This document shows positions 25,263 to 32,894 of a DNA stretch of 47,579 nt, piece after piece. The notes below the pieces were generated by a model. It did no database searches and was not told the DNA's origin. It saw nothing but the letters and a program-made list of their open reading frames with translations. Made by a program: the position numbers and the translations under genes. The stretch's first letter is position 1; the number at the start of each line of letters is the position of its first letter. This stretch comes from JBCBEX01 sp038528235 (GTDB taxonomy: Bacteria > Bacteroidota > Rhodothermia > Rhodothermales > Rubricoccaceae). Location: contig JBCBEX010000026.1 in assembly GCA_038528235.1 (NCBI GenBank), positions 1 through 47,579 on the forward strand. Direction: 5' to 3'.

Positions 25263-25564
25263 CAGCGAAGGGGCGGTGCTGGAGAGGGAAAAGTCAACGG
25301 AAGCATGAATGTACGCAGGCTGTCAGGCCCTCACGGAATTCCGACCCACAGCCGTGCTGCCTGGGAGAAGGTGGATACCATTAAATGCTTACATGAGAAG
25401 GGTATGTGTCTTCAAAGGATTGGTTATTAGTCGTACGGAAATGTAGGCGTTTGATGGACATGCGAGGAGGGTAAATTGTGTCAAATTCATACGGTAAACA
25501 GGCTGCGCTCGCTCGTTGGAAGTAGCAAAGATGCCTGCACTCTCCTCTCTACCACCATCCACCG
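25263..25564. other. Intergenic region, AT-richer, with one promoter
   Basis: These 302 bp between divergent genes are noticeably AT-richer than the surroundings. No gene or RNA was found. They include a good Bacteroidota-type promoter for the secreted glycosidase (25450-25479). Confidence 0.55.
25450..25479 (+). promoter_or_regulatory. Bacteroidota-type promoter of the secreted glycosidase
   Basis: A -33 TTTG (25450-25453), an 18-bp spacer and the -7 box TAAATTGT (25472-25479) match the TTTG-N19-TAnnTTTG consensus well. Transcription would start near 25485, leaving about 80 nt of leader before the ATG at 25565. Confidence 0.6.
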
Positions 25565-28135
25565 ATGCTCTCTCTCGTTGCCTTCGCGCCCCGCGCGATA
25601 CAGGCGGCGACCCTAGTCGGGGTTGCCGTTGTCTTCTCTCTCGTCCAAGGTCCCGCTGCCTTCGCCCAGTGGGACGCCGACGCCGGTCTCGTCGCCTCCC
25701 ACACGGATGCCGCGACCGTCACAGCGACCTCCATCACCGGTAGTGGGCTCGCCAACGTCCACGACGGCGACATTGCTACGCAGTGGCAGTCAGGTGCCTG
25801 CTATCCGACCGGCTTCATCAGCCGCGACGACACCAACGTGCTCCTCGGCGCCTGTGCCGATGGCCGCTGCACGAGCAGTAGCACCGGAAACATCACCGGT
25901 GCCACCATGGGCGGGTCCGGCTCGGCAGGCGTGCTCGCCTCGGGCGGTCGCGCGTGGCTCCGTGCCGATCTCGAACAGCCAAGCGACCTCTACCGCATCG
26001 CGGCGCGGATCAACACCGGCAGCAGCGTCACACTCTCCGCGCTCACTGCAACGGACACCACGCTCGTGGCGACGCTAACGACGAGCGACAACTATGCCTA
26101 CCGACGGTTCGCCGTGCCCGCGCTGAGTGGTCCGGTGGTCGGGGTGTTGCTAGAGTCGGCGGCGTCGTTCTCCCTGTTCGAGGTCGCCGCGCTAGGAGCG
26201 CCGTGCTTCGAGGCCGTCACGTTCGACTTCGGCGCAACGCAGGACGTGGGCCTCATCGAAGCGCGCGTGTGGACTGCCAACAACGTCACCGCTACCGACT
26301 ACCAGACGAGCAACGACGGGGCAACGTGGACAACCGTCGGCTCCGTCGACCCGACGACCAACAACGTCATCACGACGACGCTCGCGGTGCCGGTCCAAGC
26401 CCGCTACCTCCGCGTCCGGCACACGATGGCCGAGCAAGATTGGGCGAAGGGCTACGTCTGGGAAGTGGACGCCTACGACCAATGGGGCAAGTTTGGCGCG
26501 CCGCAGACGTTCGCTGGGCCGACCACGCAGACGCTCGGTGACCTCCTGGGCATCAACGGCGTCTGGGGCTGGGGCACCAACGGCTACTCGGATCTCCTGC
26601 CTGCCGGCGAAGGGCCGGATCGCTATACGCCTGTGGCTAGCCATGCCCGCACCTACCACAACATGGACTGGGACGTCACGGACCCCGACAACCCGCCCGA
26701 CTTCTCAAACATGGCCACGAGCGGCACGCCCGCCAAGTGGTGGCTCGACTGGGACCGCGAGTATGGCGACTGGCAGACGGCCGGGCTCGACGTGCGGACC
26801 ACGATCCAGTTCACCAATTTCCCAGCAAGTTGGTGGAATACGCCGTATGCCTCGGCCCAGACCTACGGCGATGCCTTCGCGGACCACTTCGGCCCCACCA
26901 ACGGCACCGGCGATGTCTCCGCGATGGAAATCGGTAACGAGCCGTGGACGCAGTGGCCTGCCGCGACCTACCGCGATGTGCTGCGCGGCATGGCCTCGGC
27001 GGCCAAAGCCGCTGACCCAGCCATGACGGTGTTGCCCGCGGCGTTCCAAGCCTACGCGCCGGAGCAACCGGGGGACTACTACAAGAACTACCTCGGCGTG
27101 CGCGTCACGGCGGCCGAAGCGCCGTACCTGGACGCGCTCAACGCCCACCTCTACAGCTTCACAGAAGACGCCACAGGCACGCGCGTTGCCACGTATCCCG
27201 AAGATCCCGCGTCGGAGATTTACGCGATCCGCAACATGGCCCGCTGGCGCGACGCCAACATGCCCGGCACGCCGATCCACGTTACCGAATGGGGCTGGAA
27301 TTCGGGCGGCGTCGGCGAGAGTTGCACCTTCGGCGAATGCGTCTCGGAGGTAGCCCAGGCGCGCTACGGCGTTCGCGGCGCCATCATCCTAGCGCGCGAG
27401 GGGGCCGAGGTATTGACGTGGTATTTCTATGCCAACACGCCGGGCGGCACGCTCTTCACCCGCTCGGGCCTCACCGGATCGTCGGCGACAGGCTTTGCGC
27501 CGAAGCGTGCCTACGTCGCGCTGCAAGCGTTCCAGGCTACGCTCGGCAACCGACACCTCGTCGATATCGTGCGCGAGGACGGCACGGCCTACGCCTACCT
27601 TCTCGGCGAGGCCGACGGCACCCCCACGCACCTCATCGCCTGGCGCCCGATCGACGGCGACGACAACACGACGGTGGCGACCGGGCTGTCGGTCAATGCC
27701 GTCCCGGACAGCGCGTGGATCCTCGACGGCGTCTCGGCGACCGGCGAGACGGCCACGGTGCCCGCCGCGAGCGGCTCTGCCTGGACGCTCGACCTAGGCG
27801 CAGCGCCGCTCGTTGTCGCCTTCGACACGACCGCAGCGCCGCCGGGCGGTGCCGCACGGGCGGTACCCGATGTCCTGACCCTAGACACGCCCTACCCGAA
27901 CCCTGCCACGGGCACAGCAACCGTTCGCTTCACGGCGGCTACGACGGCGCCCGTGCTCGTTGAGCTCTACGACACGCTCGGGCGCCAGGTACGGACGCTC
28001 TACGATGCCACGCCCAATGCCGGAGAGAGCGTCACAGTCGCCCTCGACACAGACGCCCTGGCTGGAGGTGTGTACGTGCTTCGTGCAACCGATGCGCAGT
28101 CCACGGTGGCGACGCGGATTACGGTTGTGAGATAG
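25565..28135 (+). CDS. Secreted clan-A-like glycoside hydrolase with T9SS sorting domain
   Basis: An 856-residue secreted protein. A signal peptide (about 1-34) is followed by an F5/8 type C-like (discoidin) carbohydrate-binding region to about residue 315. A TIM-barrel glycosidase domain (about 330-650) has Glu459 in EIGNEPW as likely acid/base and Glu575 in HVTEWGWN as likely nucleophile. That spacing and context match GH clan A (GH39/GH5-like), but no specific family is assignable by eye. A beta-sandwich follows, then a C-terminal type IX sorting domain with YPNPATGTATVRF. It is therefore predicted to pass through the type IX secretion system and be released or surface attached. The polysaccharide substrate is unknown. 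It stands alone, with a strong promoter. Confidence 0.82.
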   Translation: MLSLVAFAPRAIQAATLVGVAVVFSLVQGPAAFAQWDADAGLVASHTDAATVTATSITGSGLANVHDGDIATQWQSGACYPTGFISRDDTNVLLGACADGRCTSSSTGNITGATMGGSGSAGVLASGGRAWLRADLEQPSDLYRIAARINTGSSVTLSALTATDTTLVATLTTSDNYAYRRFAVPALSGPVVGVLLESAASFSLFEVAALGAPCFEAVTFDFGATQDVGLIEARVWTANNVTATDYQTSNDGATWTTVGSVDPTTNNVITTTLAVPVQARYLRVRHTMAEQDWAKGYVWEVDAYDQWGKFGAPQTFAGPTTQTLGDLLGINGVWGWGTNGYSDLLPAGEGPDRYTPVASHARTYHNMDWDVTDPDNPPDFSNMATSGTPAKWWLDWDREYGDWQTAGLDVRTTIQFTNFPASWWNTPYASAQTYGDAFADHFGPTNGTGDVSAMEIGNEPWTQWPAATYRDVLRGMASAAKAADPAMTVLPAAFQAYAPEQPGDYYKNYLGVRVTAAEAPYLDALNAHLYSFTEDATGTRVATYPEDPASEIYAIRNMARWRDANMPGTPIHVTEWGWNSGGVGESCTFGECVSEVAQARYGVRGAIILAREGAEVLTWYFYANTPGGTLFTRSGLTGSSATGFAPKRAYVALQAFQATLGNRHLVDIVREDGTAYAYLLGEADGTPTHLIAWRPIDGDDNTTVATGLSVNAVPDSAWILDGVSATGETATVPAASGSAWTLDLGAAPLVVAFDTTAAPPGGAARAVPDVLTLDTPYPNPATGTATVRFTAATTAPVLVELYDTLGRQVRTLYDATPNAGESVTVALDTDALAGGVYVLRATDAQSTVATRITVVR

Positions 28136-28435
28136 AATGGGCACATTCCGGGTAAACGGGGCGTAGAGTGCTGGGTCGCGCAGTCTGGATGTCCAACATT
28201 TACAGGACGATTTCCATGGCCTGCGCGGGTCCGGCAGCGCTCGCCCGGAACGCAGGAGGGGCGTTCCCCGAGGCTCCGGCCCGCCAGGCCGCTCCTGAGG
28301 CGTAGCGCGCGGAGCCGGAGCGACATGCAGACGCCCCACACGGCGGCTAATTCGCTTTGGCTTCGCGCAGGAGTCCCGGAGAACAGCGGATTTTGAGGCT
28401 GACAGTATCCCCCGCAACTCATACCGCCACGTCCC
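28136..28435. other. Intergenic region with inverted repeat, no gene seen
   Basis: These 300 bp upstream of ndk contain an 8-bp inverted repeat (28273-28280 with 28314-28321) and other GC-rich partial palindromes. Both strands have open frames here without domain similarity. I see no RNA or promoter that fits well. Confidence 0.4.
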
Positions 28436-28876
28436 ATGGAACGCACCCTCGCTATCATCAAGCCCGACGCCGTTGCCGCTGGGCACGCCGGCAAAATCCT
28501 CGACCGCATCCTCGCCGAAGGCTTCGCTGTTCGCGCGATGAAGCTCGTCCACCTCACCAAGCGCGAGGCCGAGGGCTTCTACGCCGTCCACGACGGCCGC
28601 CCGTTCTTCGAGGAGCTGACCACGTTCATGTCGAGCGCACCCTGCGTCCCGCTCGTGCTAGAGCGCGACGACGCCGTGGCGAAGTGGCGTGAGGTCATCG
28701 GCGCGACCAACCCCGCTGAGGCTGCCGAGGGTACGATCCGCAAGCAGTTCGCCACGTCGATCGGCGAGAACGCTGTGCACGGCTCGGACTCTGCCGCAAA
28801 CGGCATCAAGGAAGGCCGCTATTTCTTCGCCGAGAGCGAGATCGTTTCGAACGGCGCCGCCGTGATCGACGCCTGA
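28436..28876 (+). CDS. ndk: Nucleoside diphosphate kinase
   Basis: A 146-residue enzyme that balances nucleoside triphosphates by phosphotransfer from ATP. It begins MERTLAIIKPDAV, and the phospho-His is His115 in ENAVHGSDS, exactly as in the family. Length is slightly above the usual 140. It is monocistronic, followed by a short hairpin. Confidence 0.97.
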   Translation: MERTLAIIKPDAVAAGHAGKILDRILAEGFAVRAMKLVHLTKREAEGFYAVHDGRPFFEELTTFMSSAPCVPLVLERDDAVAKWREVIGATNPAEAAEGTIRKQFATSIGENAVHGSDSAANGIKEGRYFFAESEIVSNGAAVIDA

Positions 28877-28900
28877 CGGCTCCGACCGGTCTACGACGTT

Positions 28901-28931
28901 CGAGGCTGCTTCCAGTACGGAGGCAGCCTCG
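28901..28931 (+). terminator. Hairpin after ndk
   Basis: A perfect 9-bp stem (28901-28909 with 28923-28931) with a 13-nt loop lies 24 bp after the ndk stop. The T content downstream is low, so termination is only probable. Confidence 0.45.
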
Positions 28932-29040
28932 TATCGTTGGTGCGGCCGTGGTTCGTATCCCCGGCTCCGGGGATTGCTAGACGCGAGGCGAGGCACTACC
29001 TAGAAGGATGCCCGCACCCCTTCCGCAATCCCTCCGCACC

Positions 29041-29991
29041 ATGCCGCTCCGAACCCTCCCGCTGCGACTCCTTCCGTTTCTTGCTGCCCTGCTCGTCGTA
29101 TCCCTCGTCTCGTCGCCCCGTGCCCTTGCCCAGATGCAGGAGCACTACGCCGACCTCACCGAGGACGACGCCACGCTCCCCGGCGGAAATCCCGACTACC
29201 CGTTCTACGCGGATGCCTACGAGGCAGAGGTCGCGGCAGGACAGGCCATCTCGGTCGACCTCGCGAGCCTGAGCCCGTACATGGTGCCGCGTGTGCTCGT
29301 GGTCTCGCCTGCCGCCGACACGCTGTCGAACGACCGCTACCTCGGCAGCACCGGCCTGGCGCGCATCGTCGTGCGGGAGGCGGTGGCGGGGACCTGGACC
29401 GTGCTCGCCTCGTCCGCCGATGGAGGCGCGACGGGCAACTATGCGCTTACGATCTCGGTGCTAGACGAAGCACCCGCCGCGACGCTTCACGAGCTTGCCG
29501 CTGAAGGGGATGCCGGGGGGCTCGCGGTGGCGCTGGAAGGCGACGAGGACGTAGATCGCCCTGAGAATTACCGCACCCCGCTCATGTTTGCCGCCCAAGG
29601 CGGGCACGTCGCTGCCGTCGAGGTGTTGCTGGAGGCCGGAGCCGACGTGAACGCAGTGGCGGGGCGGCCAGGCCCGATGTACCGGCCCGAGATGACGCTC
29701 GACACGCCCCTCCACATCGCCGCTGAAGCGGGCCAGGAGGCCGTCGTGGCCGTCCTACTGGAGGCGGGGGCTGACCTCACCGCCGAGAACGCCTTTGGGG
29801 CGCCGCCGCTGGTCGCGGCGGTCTATGGGGGCAACCTCGCCGTTGTGCAGCAGCTCCTCGACGCCGGGGCGGACCCTGATGCGGGCGAGGAGTCGGCGCG
29901 GGCCGTGGCCGCGAGCATGGCGGAAGCCGACTGGGTCGAGGAGGCGAAGAAACCGGGCTATGCAGAGATCAACACCCTGCTGAATGAGTGA
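29041..29991 (+). CDS. Secreted PPC-like and ankyrin-repeat protein
   Basis: A 316-residue exported protein. The signal peptide (about 1-31, MPLRTLPLRLLPFLAALLVV onward, ending ALAQ) leads into a beta-sandwich of about 100 residues resembling the pre-peptidase C-terminal (PPC) domain, with AGQAISVDL and AGTWTVLA blocks. Three to four ankyrin repeats follow (TPLMFAAQGGHVAAVEVLLE and TPLHIAAEAGQEAVVAVLLE are canonical). Ankyrin repeats mediate protein binding; the partner is unknown. The frame also allows an ATG at 29008, which adds 11 residues before the signal. I chose 29041 for the cleaner signal peptide. Confidence 0.8.
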   Translation: MPLRTLPLRLLPFLAALLVVSLVSSPRALAQMQEHYADLTEDDATLPGGNPDYPFYADAYEAEVAAGQAISVDLASLSPYMVPRVLVVSPAADTLSNDRYLGSTGLARIVVREAVAGTWTVLASSADGGATGNYALTISVLDEAPAATLHELAAEGDAGGLAVALEGDEDVDRPENYRTPLMFAAQGGHVAAVEVLLEAGADVNAVAGRPGPMYRPEMTLDTPLHIAAEAGQEAVVAVLLEAGADLTAENAFGAPPLVAAVYGGNLAVVQQLLDAGADPDAGEESARAVAASMAEADWVEEAKKPGYAEINTLLNE

Positions 29992-30011
29992 GATGGGGCG
30001 AGGACCTGCGT

Positions 30012-31340
30012 TTACTCGCCCTCCGCATCGTCCTCGGTTGCCTCGTCCATCGCGTCGCTGTCCATCGAGGCTTCAGGAGAGTCGGTCGGGGCAGCTTCAG
30101 CCTCGCGGGCAGCCCGCTCCCGCTGCGCTTCGAGTCGCTGCTCTTCGAAAAGTTGGGCCGCTTCCTCGGCGCCGGGCAAGCCGCTTTCGGCGAGGCCGTA
30201 CTCGCGGGGGAGGTCCTCCGCGAAGCGCTCATAGGCCATGTAGCCCGAGAGCGTGATCGAGCGCGGGTCGAGCTCGCGGCCGAAGCGGTCGAGCATCGCT
30301 CGGTCGTTGGGGATCGGGAAGCGAAACTGTGAGGTCTGCACGTCGCGCAGGCCGCGCTGCTCGCGCGCCCACTCGCGTTGCAGGAAGCCGGGGGCCTCGG
30401 GCTCGTTCCGGTAGATCACCTCCATCAGCCCCACGAACGAGAGCTTGTACTCGCCCTCGCGACGGGTTTCCTCCAAGAGGTCGCTCGGCGTGACTTCCAC
30501 ACGCTCGGCTCGGCCGCCGCGACGCCCGCCAAACGGGCTACCGAAGGACCCACCGGGACCGCCTTGGTTGGGCACGATGTAGAGGCTGTAGCCCGTCTCG
30601 TCGACCTGCTCCGGTTGCTCGTTGGCTATGCTTGCCACGAGGCTGCGGAGGAAGTGACGCGGCGAGCCGAGGTAGGCCTTGCGTCGGTTGGCGGCCCAGC
30701 GGATGGCCTCCGCGTCGTCGGCCGGTTCGAGTTCTTCGAAGAGCGGCTCGCCGGTGAAGAAGTTGCGGTTGGGCTCGGCCTCGAAGGCGGTGAGGCTGTA
30801 GTAGACCCGATAGCCGAGCGCGCGGTTTTCGATTACGAGCGGCTCGCGGGCGGTCGCGGTGAGGGTTGTAAGCCGCTGCTCGAAGTCGAGGACGAACGGG
30901 TTTAGGATCTCCGTCTCGGCGGCGTTGGCCGTCTCCCCAACGAAGCGGCGCTCGAAGCGCTCGTAGCGCTCCTGCCACTTCTCGTCGCGCTCCGCTTCCA
31001 CGACGACCTCGCCGAGTTCGAGGCCGCGCAGCCGGAAGTTGACGGTCTGCGTTCGCCCTTCACGGCGGAGGACGAGGTCTTCCGTGGCCGTCTCAAAGCC
31101 CGCGCTGGAGGCGACCAGGCGGTGAGCGCCGAGCGGGACACGCGTGAGCCGGTAACGGCCGTCGCGGTCGGTGATGGTGCCGCGCTGCGTCTGCGCGAGA
31201 AAGACGCTTGCGCCGGGGATCGGCTCCCGGTCTCGGTCGGTGACGCGCCCCTCTAGCGTCGCGGTGGGAAGGGGCTGAGCCTGGGCTGCGGTGGCGAGGA
31301 CGAGCGAGAAGAGCAGGGGGAGGAGTGCGAGGCGGCGCAT
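30012..31340 (-). CDS. CarboxypepD_reg-like domain protein of the cell envelope
   Basis: A 442-residue exported protein (signal MRRLALLPLLFSLVLATAAQ). The mature N-terminus (about 23-105) is a carboxypeptidase-D regulatory-like beta-sandwich (LEGRVTDRDREPIPGASVF, DGRYRLTRVPLGAH) as found ahead of TonB-dependent receptors. The remaining roughly 330 residues have no barrel or plug signature and belong to an uncharacterised Bacteroidota family. The C-terminus is very acidic. Upstream in-frame codons to 31565 overlap chaN on the other strand, so ATG 31340-31338 is the natural start. It is divergent from chaN. Confidence 0.75.
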   Translation of the reverse strand: MRRLALLPLLFSLVLATAAQAQPLPTATLEGRVTDRDREPIPGASVFLAQTQRGTITDRDGRYRLTRVPLGAHRLVASSAGFETATEDLVLRREGRTQTVNFRLRGLELGEVVVEAERDEKWQERYERFERRFVGETANAAETEILNPFVLDFEQRLTTLTATAREPLVIENRALGYRVYYSLTAFEAEPNRNFFTGEPLFEELEPADDAEAIRWAANRRKAYLGSPRHFLRSLVASIANEQPEQVDETGYSLYIVPNQGGPGGSFGSPFGGRRGGRAERVEVTPSDLLEETRREGEYKLSFVGLMEVIYRNEPEAPGFLQREWAREQRGLRDVQTSQFRFPIPNDRAMLDRFGRELDPRSITLSGYMAYERFAEDLPREYGLAESGLPGAEEAAQLFEEQRLEAQRERAAREAEAAPTDSPEASMDSDAMDEATEDDAEGE

Positions 31341-31412
31341 GGCGAAGCGATAGGCGTCGGTGGACGAGCGGGTGGGCGGTCCGAGAACGGAGCACCTACG
31401 GGACGTCGTGCC

Positions 31413-31433
31413 CAGGGCAGCGGTTCTGCCCTG
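31413..31433. promoter_or_regulatory. Perfect inverted repeat in the divergent chaN promoter region
   Basis: Eight perfect base pairs (31413-31420 with 31426-31433) around a 5-nt loop lie in the 133-bp gap between divergent genes, a few bases before a TAGCTTGC box (31438-31445). It may be an operator for a dimeric regulator or a small RNA hairpin. Confidence 0.35.
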
Positions 31434-31473
31434 CGCGTAGCTTGCTGGTGCTCTTCCTACACATCGCTTCGCT

Positions 31474-32433
31474 ATGCGCTCCCTCCTCGTCCTTGCGTTC
31501 GCTCTCGCTGCCGTGCCTGCCTTCGCCCAGATACCCGAAGCTGCTGAACCATCGACCTTTCGCATCTACACGGCCGACGGGGCGCCTGCTAGCTTCGATA
31601 GTCTCACCGCAGCGTTCGTCGGCGCCGACGTGGTCTTCCTCGGCGAGCAGCACAACGACCCCGTGGCGCATGCGCTGCAGCTCGACCTGCTCCGTGCGGC
31701 AACCGTGGGCGAGCGCCCTGTCGCGCTGTCGCTGGAGATGTTCGAGCAGGACGTGCAACTGGTCCTCGACGAGTACCTGGCGGGGCTGATCCGCGAGCGC
31801 GACTTCCTCGCGGCGGCACGGCCATGGTCGAACTACGACTCGGATTATCGCCCGCTCGTGGAGCATGCCAGGGCGAACGGACAGCCTGTGCTCGCCGCGA
31901 ACGCGCCCGCGCGCTACGTCCGGCTCGTGAGCCAACGCGGAGTGGGTGTGCTGGCACAACTTCCGCTCCGCGCGCGCGCCTTCCTACCGACGCCGGTAGT
32001 TCCAGCCTCGGAAGCCCTCGCCGATAAGTTCCTCGCGCTCATGGGGAGCATGATGGGGCACGGCGGCGGTTCGAGCGCTGACAGCTCCGCGGCAAGTTCC
32101 CACACAGCGCATGGCTCCGGCATGCCGAGCCTCGACGGGATGCTGGCCGCGCAAAACCTCCGCGATGTCGGCATGGCCGACGCCATCGCCCAACACCGCG
32201 CGGCGGAGCCGGACGCGCTCGTGCTGCACGTGACCGGGTCGTTCCACAGCGAGGGCGGCCTCGGCATCCCCGAGCACCTGGCCCGGCTCCGCCCCGGCGA
32301 CCGCGTGCTCATCGTGACGATGGTGCCCGCCAGCGCTCTCGACGCCTTCGACCTGGAAGCGCACGCTGGCCTCGGCGACTTCGTCGTGCTCACCGACGCG
32401 AGCCTGCCGCGCACGTACGAGGCGGGGTTCTGA
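31474..32433 (+). CDS. ChaN-family haem-binding protein
   Basis: A 319-residue exported protein (signal MRSLLVLAFALAAVPAFAQ) of the ChaN/Tiki-like fold. The hallmark VVFLGEQHNDPVAHALQLDL lies near residues 52-71, with ALSLEMFEQDVQ next and VLHVTGSFHSEGG near the C-terminus. ChaN of Campylobacter binds cofacial haems; related proteins are metal-dependent proteases. A His/Met/Gly/Ser-rich insert (about 190-220) is unusual and could bind metal or haem. It lies 182 bp before the cbb3 oxidase genes, where a haem role would make sense; this link is inference. Confidence 0.8.
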   Translation: MRSLLVLAFALAAVPAFAQIPEAAEPSTFRIYTADGAPASFDSLTAAFVGADVVFLGEQHNDPVAHALQLDLLRAATVGERPVALSLEMFEQDVQLVLDEYLAGLIRERDFLAAARPWSNYDSDYRPLVEHARANGQPVLAANAPARYVRLVSQRGVGVLAQLPLRARAFLPTPVVPASEALADKFLALMGSMMGHGGGSSADSSAASSHTAHGSGMPSLDGMLAAQNLRDVGMADAIAQHRAAEPDALVLHVTGSFHSEGGLGIPEHLARLRPGDRVLIVTMVPASALDAFDLEAHAGLGDFVVLTDASLPRTYEAGF

Positions 32434-32615
32434 GCGCCCGCCGGCGCTCCTTCGGGCACACCTGACTCGATCAGGCTATGTGAGAATCATGGGAACCAAC
32501 CTGACGGTTCGGCTATCGAATCGGCCCGACGGACACCGTATGTTGTGCGTGCACGTCGCCCACTTCTTTCTCTGAAGTGCCCCCTGCTCTGGGGTGCTTC
32601 GCGCCCTTCCCCGTC

Positions 32616-32822
32616 ATGTCTTCTCCCGCGCAGCCGTCCTCGCAGGGCCAGCGCAACGTCGAGGTCTTCGTCACGAGCGTGATCCTGGCCGTGTTCATCG
32701 GCATCGCGATCTGGACGACCGTGCTCGCCTTTGGTGTGCTCCGCGAGCGTGCTGAACGCAACGCTCTGCCTGAAGAAGACGCCTCCAGCGTCATCGTGTG
32801 GACCCGTCCGGCCGTCACGTAG
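32616..32822 (+). CDS. Small single-TM protein at the head of the cbb3 operon
   Basis: A 68-residue protein with one strongly hydrophobic helix (about 17-43: VFVTSVILAVFIGIAIWTTV then LAFGVL) and a short charged tail. It lies 72 bp ahead of the CcoS-CcoN gene. Size and position suggest a CcoQ-like or other accessory subunit of the oxidase, but sequence similarity is not evident. The frame extends upstream to 32577; ATG 32616 gives the more natural N-terminus. A TATGTTGT box (32539-32546) could serve as the operon's -7 element. Confidence 0.6.
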   Translation: MSSPAQPSSQGQRNVEVFVTSVILAVFIGIAIWTTVLAFGVLRERAERNALPEEDASSVIVWTRPAVT

Positions 32823-32894
32823 CGCGTCTGGATGTCCTCTCGGGCGCTCATTTGCGATCGCGCGCCGACCTCCCTTTCTGCCTCAATTTCCCGC

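Noticed and set aside
23838..25430. 530-residue open frame on the plus strand opposite the hexomutase gene
   Set aside because: Its translation has no domain character and it mirrors the hexomutase frame, which has all active-site motifs. Long antisense frames are expected at this GC content.
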